A stretch of DNA of 29,330 nt from Deinococcus aquaedulcis. Lineage in GTDB: Bacteria > Deinococcota > Deinococci > Deinococcales > Deinococcaceae. The notes under the pieces are model-generated. The model saw only the letters and a list, made by a program, of their open reading frames with translations. It had not been told where the DNA came from and did no database searches. The position numbers and the translations under genes were made by a program. How positions within the stretch are numbered: the first letter of the stretch is position 1; the number at the start of each line of letters is the position of its first letter. This document shows, one piece after another, positions 29,243 through 29,330 of this stretch. The stretch covers positions 1 to 29,330 of the forward strand of contig NZ_JAHRBL010000026.1 of assembly GCF_019693445.1 (NCBI RefSeq), given 5' to 3'.

Positions 29243-29330
29243 AAAACTGCGAGTGACACGCGAGAACAGTGTGCGTCTCCCGATGTTCTGGCCAAACTGA
29301 CCCACTGCTTGACCGCGCATTTCCCCGAGT

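Overview
The window looks like part of a conjugative (mega)plasmid from Deinococcus or a close relative. The evidence is high GC; an SLH-domain outer-membrane protein of the kind used by diderm, thick-walled Deinococcota; many genes whose start codon lies 6 nt after a TANNNT -10 box (leaderless transcripts, common in Deinococcus); and an IS4-type transposase end typical of the genus. Genus assignment is inference; no rRNA or housekeeping marker is present.

Most of the window is a dispersed type IV secretion/conjugation system, read mainly on the minus strand. Unit A (10747 down to 3054) encodes a VirB2-like pilin, VirB3-like, VirB4, VirB5-like and VirB6-like proteins, a secreted HKD-less phospholipase-D-fold protein, a small membrane protein, and an ATPase in the VirB11 position whose sequence is of the SpoIIIAA/Ycf45 type. 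Unit B (2846 down to 812) encodes a VirB9-like protein, an SLH/coiled-coil/beta-barrel protein and a 46-aa membrane peptide. VirB10 (10839-12869, plus) diverges from unit A. Unit C (18982 down to 15275) starts with a 22-codon leaderless leader peptide, then a 530-aa secreted protein, two tandem paralogues, a second HKD-less PLD-fold protein and a lipoprotein. Unit D (24461 down) starts with a 28-codon leaderless leader peptide, then a small membrane protein, VirD4 and a gene now split in two. Relaxase and ribbon-helix-helix accessory genes (25787 down to 24583) lie next to a predicted oriT containing an IncP/MOBP-like nic sequence (TTATCCTG^CCC, nic after 25881). To the right, in the inferred leading region, are degenerate ~74-bp repeats, a hypothetical gene, a VirB1-like transglycosylase, an HNH nuclease, a CoiA-like protein and a small hypothetical gene.

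The most striking structure is a 2,451-bp cassette (19481-21931) bounded by 38-bp imperfect inverted repeats (33/38 identical, GGG at the outer ends and TTAAGC/TTTAGC at the inner ends, reminiscent of Tn3-family ends) and flanked by a 6-bp direct repeat GTACCC. It contains no transposase, only blaI-like and blaR1-like genes. Removing the cassette and one GTACCC copy on paper joins the ORF fragment after virD4 to the fragment at 19127-19474 in frame, recreating a 156-codon gene. This is internal evidence for insertion of a non-autonomous mobile cassette into the virD4 operon. The BlaR1-like protein is unusual: an M56 membrane metalloprotease fused to an N-acetylmuramoyl-L-alanine amidase (Amidase_3) domain whose expected catalytic Glu is Asn, suggesting a peptidoglycan-sensing rather than beta-lactam-sensing two-gene switch.

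The remaining genes (99-aa protein at the left, 198-aa protein at 12932, 51-aa protein at 13688, lipoprotein at 14089) are poorly characterised accessory genes. No tRNA, rRNA, CRISPR array or replication initiator was recognised.
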